Positions 6,411 to 7,850 of a stretch of DNA of 7,850 nt are shown here, one piece after another. Position numbers and translations under genes: made by a program. The notes under the pieces were generated by a model. That model ran no database searches, had not been told where the DNA came from, and saw only the letters and a list, made by a program, of their open reading frames with translations. Source of the DNA: Treponema sp. UBA2869 (GTDB lineage Bacteria > Spirochaetota > Spirochaetia > Treponematales > Treponemataceae); NCBI GenBank assembly GCA_002350445.1, contig DEEV01000071.1, forward strand, positions 4,735 to 12,584, read 5' to 3'. The stretch's first letter is position 1. Every line of letters starts with the position of its first letter.

Positions 6411-6438
6411 TTAAAGACCATTTACTAAGGAAAGTTTA

Positions 6439-7455
6439 ATGAATAAAACCGAGTTCAAACAGTTTATTGCAGGAATACCAAAGGCCGAGCTTCATATTCA
6501 TCTGGAAGCGGTTATTTCAATGCCAGGAATTAAAAAGCTTTACAAGAATAAATTTGAAAAAGAAATGTCAAAGGAAGAACAGAAAGAGCTTTTTTCTTAT
6601 AACGATTTAAATGGCTTTATTCAGTCTTTCCTTAAAATTCAGGGAATGTATTCTTCTGTAGAAGATTTCCGCATTGTTTTTGACGAACTCGAAAAATACC
6701 TTGTAAAAAACGGCATTACATATACCGAAGTTTTCTTTGCACCAACAGCATTCCTTAAAATGGGCTTTAAATACGAGGATATGATTCGTATTTTCCACGA
6801 AAAAATTTCAAAGATCAAGGAAAAGCGCGGAATTACAATCAAAATGCTTATGGATGTTTCCAGAACTTTTGGTTGCGAAAACGCAATGAAAAACTACAAT
6901 CTTCTTAAAGAGTTCCCATGCGAAGACATAATTGGAATTGGTTTGGGCGGTGCGGAAGCAAAAGGTCCTGCAAAGGAATACGCTCCTGTTTACGAACAGG
7001 CTCTTAAAGACGGTTTCAAGGCTGTTGCACACGCAGGCGAAGACGTTGGACCGGAAAGCATCTGGGATTCAATCAACTATCTGCACGCACAGCGCATTGG
7101 TCACGGAATTACAGCAATCCAGGATGAAAACCTGATGACCGAGCTTAAAAAAACAAAGCTTCCAATTGAAATCTGCATTACATCAAATACATTTACAAAG
7201 AAAGTTGTAAAAAAGGCAAGCGAGCATCCTGTCCGCACATTCTACGACAAAGGTATTGCCGTAAACATCAATACAGACGATCCGGTTTTCTTTAAGACAA
7301 CCCTTCTTGATGAACTTTACATTTGCCATCACGACTTGAACTTTACAATGGACGAAATTAAAGACCTTATAAAAAACAGTTTCCGACAGTCGTTCATGAG
7401 CGATAAGGATAAGAAGGCAGCTGTTAAGGCTGTGGATGCAGCTTGGCAGATCTAA
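6439..7455 (+). CDS. add: Adenosine deaminase family protein (purine deaminase)
   Basis: A 338-residue TIM-barrel metal-dependent deaminase, normal length for the family, which converts adenosine (or, in a subgroup, adenine) to the 6-oxo purine in the cytosol. Zinc ligands and catalytic residues are visible: HIH (H19, H21) in the first strand, HAGE (198-201) with H198 as base/ligand neighbour and E201 as general acid, IGHG (220-223) with H222, and NTDDP (278-282) with D280 and D281. GLGGAE (168-173) and CITSNTFTK (246-254) also match family positions. Odd point: the usual HLDG or HLEG motif reads HLEA here (E23, A24), changing the glycine beside the substrate. Adenosine remains the likeliest substrate; adenine is possible. 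The gene has its own promoter, a good ribosome binding site, and a stop that overlaps the start of the methyltransferase gene. Confidence 0.9.
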   Translation: MNKTEFKQFIAGIPKAELHIHLEAVISMPGIKKLYKNKFEKEMSKEEQKELFSYNDLNGFIQSFLKIQGMYSSVEDFRIVFDELEKYLVKNGITYTEVFFAPTAFLKMGFKYEDMIRIFHEKISKIKEKRGITIKMLMDVSRTFGCENAMKNYNLLKEFPCEDIIGIGLGGAEAKGPAKEYAPVYEQALKDGFKAVAHAGEDVGPESIWDSINYLHAQRIGHGITAIQDENLMTELKKTKLPIEICITSNTFTKKVVKKASEHPVRTFYDKGIAVNINTDDPVFFKTTLLDELYICHHDLNFTMDEIKDLIKNSFRQSFMSDKDKKAAVKAVDAAWQI

Positions 7456-7850
7456 ACAAATACTACAACAAATTCCACGAAGAACACCGTCTCACAACAA
7501 GACATGGTCAGGTAGAATTCCGTACGACCATGCATTACATAGAGGAAGCTATTACCCTACTTCGTGCTTTGCAGACCTCAGCAACCGAAGAAGGTGCGGT
7601 ACCTGAGGCTCTCGAAGGGTCTGCACCTGCTGTAAAAATCGCCGACATAGGGGCTGGAACCGGTCGCTATTCCGTAGAACTTTGCCACCGCGGTTACGAC
7701 GTTACTGCTGTTGAACTTGTAAAACATAATTTAAGATATATTGAAAACAAAAGTAATAAAGTTAAAGTATTTCAAGGAAATGCTACGGATTTAAGTAGAT
7801 TTTCAGATAAATCATTTGATTTAACTTTACTATTTGGTCCTCTTTACCAC
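7443..7850 (+). CDS. Class I SAM-dependent methyltransferase, N-terminal 136 residues, cut by window edge
   Basis: A Rossmann-fold methyltransferase of unknown substrate, open to the window end. The SAM-binding motif I is DIGAGTGRY (68-76), with E91 (AVELV) closing strand 2 and FDLTLLFGPLYH (125-136) as the motif IV region. The start is TTG at 7443: an in-frame TAA at 7425-7427 leaves TTG as the first possible start, and the next is ATG 7530. The residues between (DLNKYYNKFHEEHRLTTRHG, 3-22) look like the conserved N-terminus of related methyltransferases, so I prefer TTG. This overlaps the deaminase gene by 13 bases and implies translational coupling. Between the N-terminal helix and motif I it holds an extra segment (about 43-63) encoded by an imperfect palindrome. 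GC drops from 52% (7531-7720) to 24% (7721-7850), and codon use shifts with it. The target could be a small molecule, lipid or RNA; the sequence does not decide. Confidence 0.85.
   Translation, partial: MADLNKYYNKFHEEHRLTTRHGQVEFRTTMHYIEEAITLLRALQTSATEEGAVPEALEGSAPAVKIADIGAGTGRYSVELCHRGYDVTAVELVKHNLRYIENKSNKVKVFQGNATDLSRFSDKSFDLTLLFGPLYH
7590..7630 (+). repeat. REP-like imperfect palindrome inserted in frame in the methyltransferase gene
   Basis: The arms AGGTGC (7592-7597) and GCACCT (7623-7628) are perfect 6-bp inverted repeats centred on 7610, with further pairs inside (7599 with 7621; 7602-7604 with 7616-7618; 7607 with 7613). The core CCTGAGGCTCTCGAAGG (7602-7618) closely resembles the widespread repeat core CCTGAGCCTGTCGAAGG, whose translation P-E-P-V-E-G recurs in many bacterial proteins. 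Here the same frame gives V-P-E-A-L-E-G-S (residues 53-60). No second copy is visible in this window. Confidence 0.6.

Noticed and set aside
1..7850. CRISPR array, tRNA, toxin-antitoxin, phage or transposase genes
   Set aside because: I looked on both strands for repeated spacers, cloverleaf-type sequences and recognisable recombinase or defence motifs and saw none.

Overview
The window (about 40% GC by eye) reads as a chromosomal segment of a host-associated spirochaete, most likely a gut or rumen Treponema. I infer this from the gene content, the single-TM FliL-like protein and the A+T-leaning codon use; no marker in the window proves it. Coding density is high. No stretch over 300 bases lacks a gene. 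I see no tRNA, rRNA, CRISPR array, insertion sequence or phage gene.

Layout. Two genes lie on the minus strand at the left: the N-terminal half of folE2 (GTP cyclohydrolase IB), cut by the window edge at position 1, and upstream of it a 217-residue HAD-family phosphatase. A divergent promoter region at about 1138-1260 separates them from a run of plus-strand genes. These are a 46-codon gene for a small exported peptide, the ribosome-associated GTPase hflX, a 173-residue FliL-like membrane protein, a family-4 glycosyltransferase, the zinc peptidase pepF, a purine (adenosine-type) deaminase, and the first 136 residues of a class I SAM methyltransferase that runs off the right edge. Gaps between plus-strand genes are small (4, 13, 54 and 135 bases; the last pair overlaps by 13). 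Most are ordinary housekeeping functions, and I see no single pathway joining them: FolE2 makes a pterin precursor, HflX works on ribosomes, PepF and the deaminase salvage peptides and nucleosides, and the glycosyltransferase probably builds an envelope glycolipid or glycan.

Points of interest. (1) The right-hand methyltransferase carries an in-frame imperfect palindrome encoding V-P-E-A-L-E-G-S, which looks like a REP-type element inserted into a coding region. (2) The same gene switches abruptly from 52% to 24% GC, with a matching codon change, at about 7721-7731. This suggests a recombinant gene or an assembly junction. (3) Several genes (folE2, hflX, the FliL-like gene, the glycosyltransferase) have a -10-like hexamer 0-9 bases before the annotated ATG and little or no Shine-Dalgarno sequence, suggesting leaderless or near-leaderless mRNAs. 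The deaminase gene, by contrast, has a textbook promoter, leader and ribosome binding site. I did not find a clearly new multi-gene system here.
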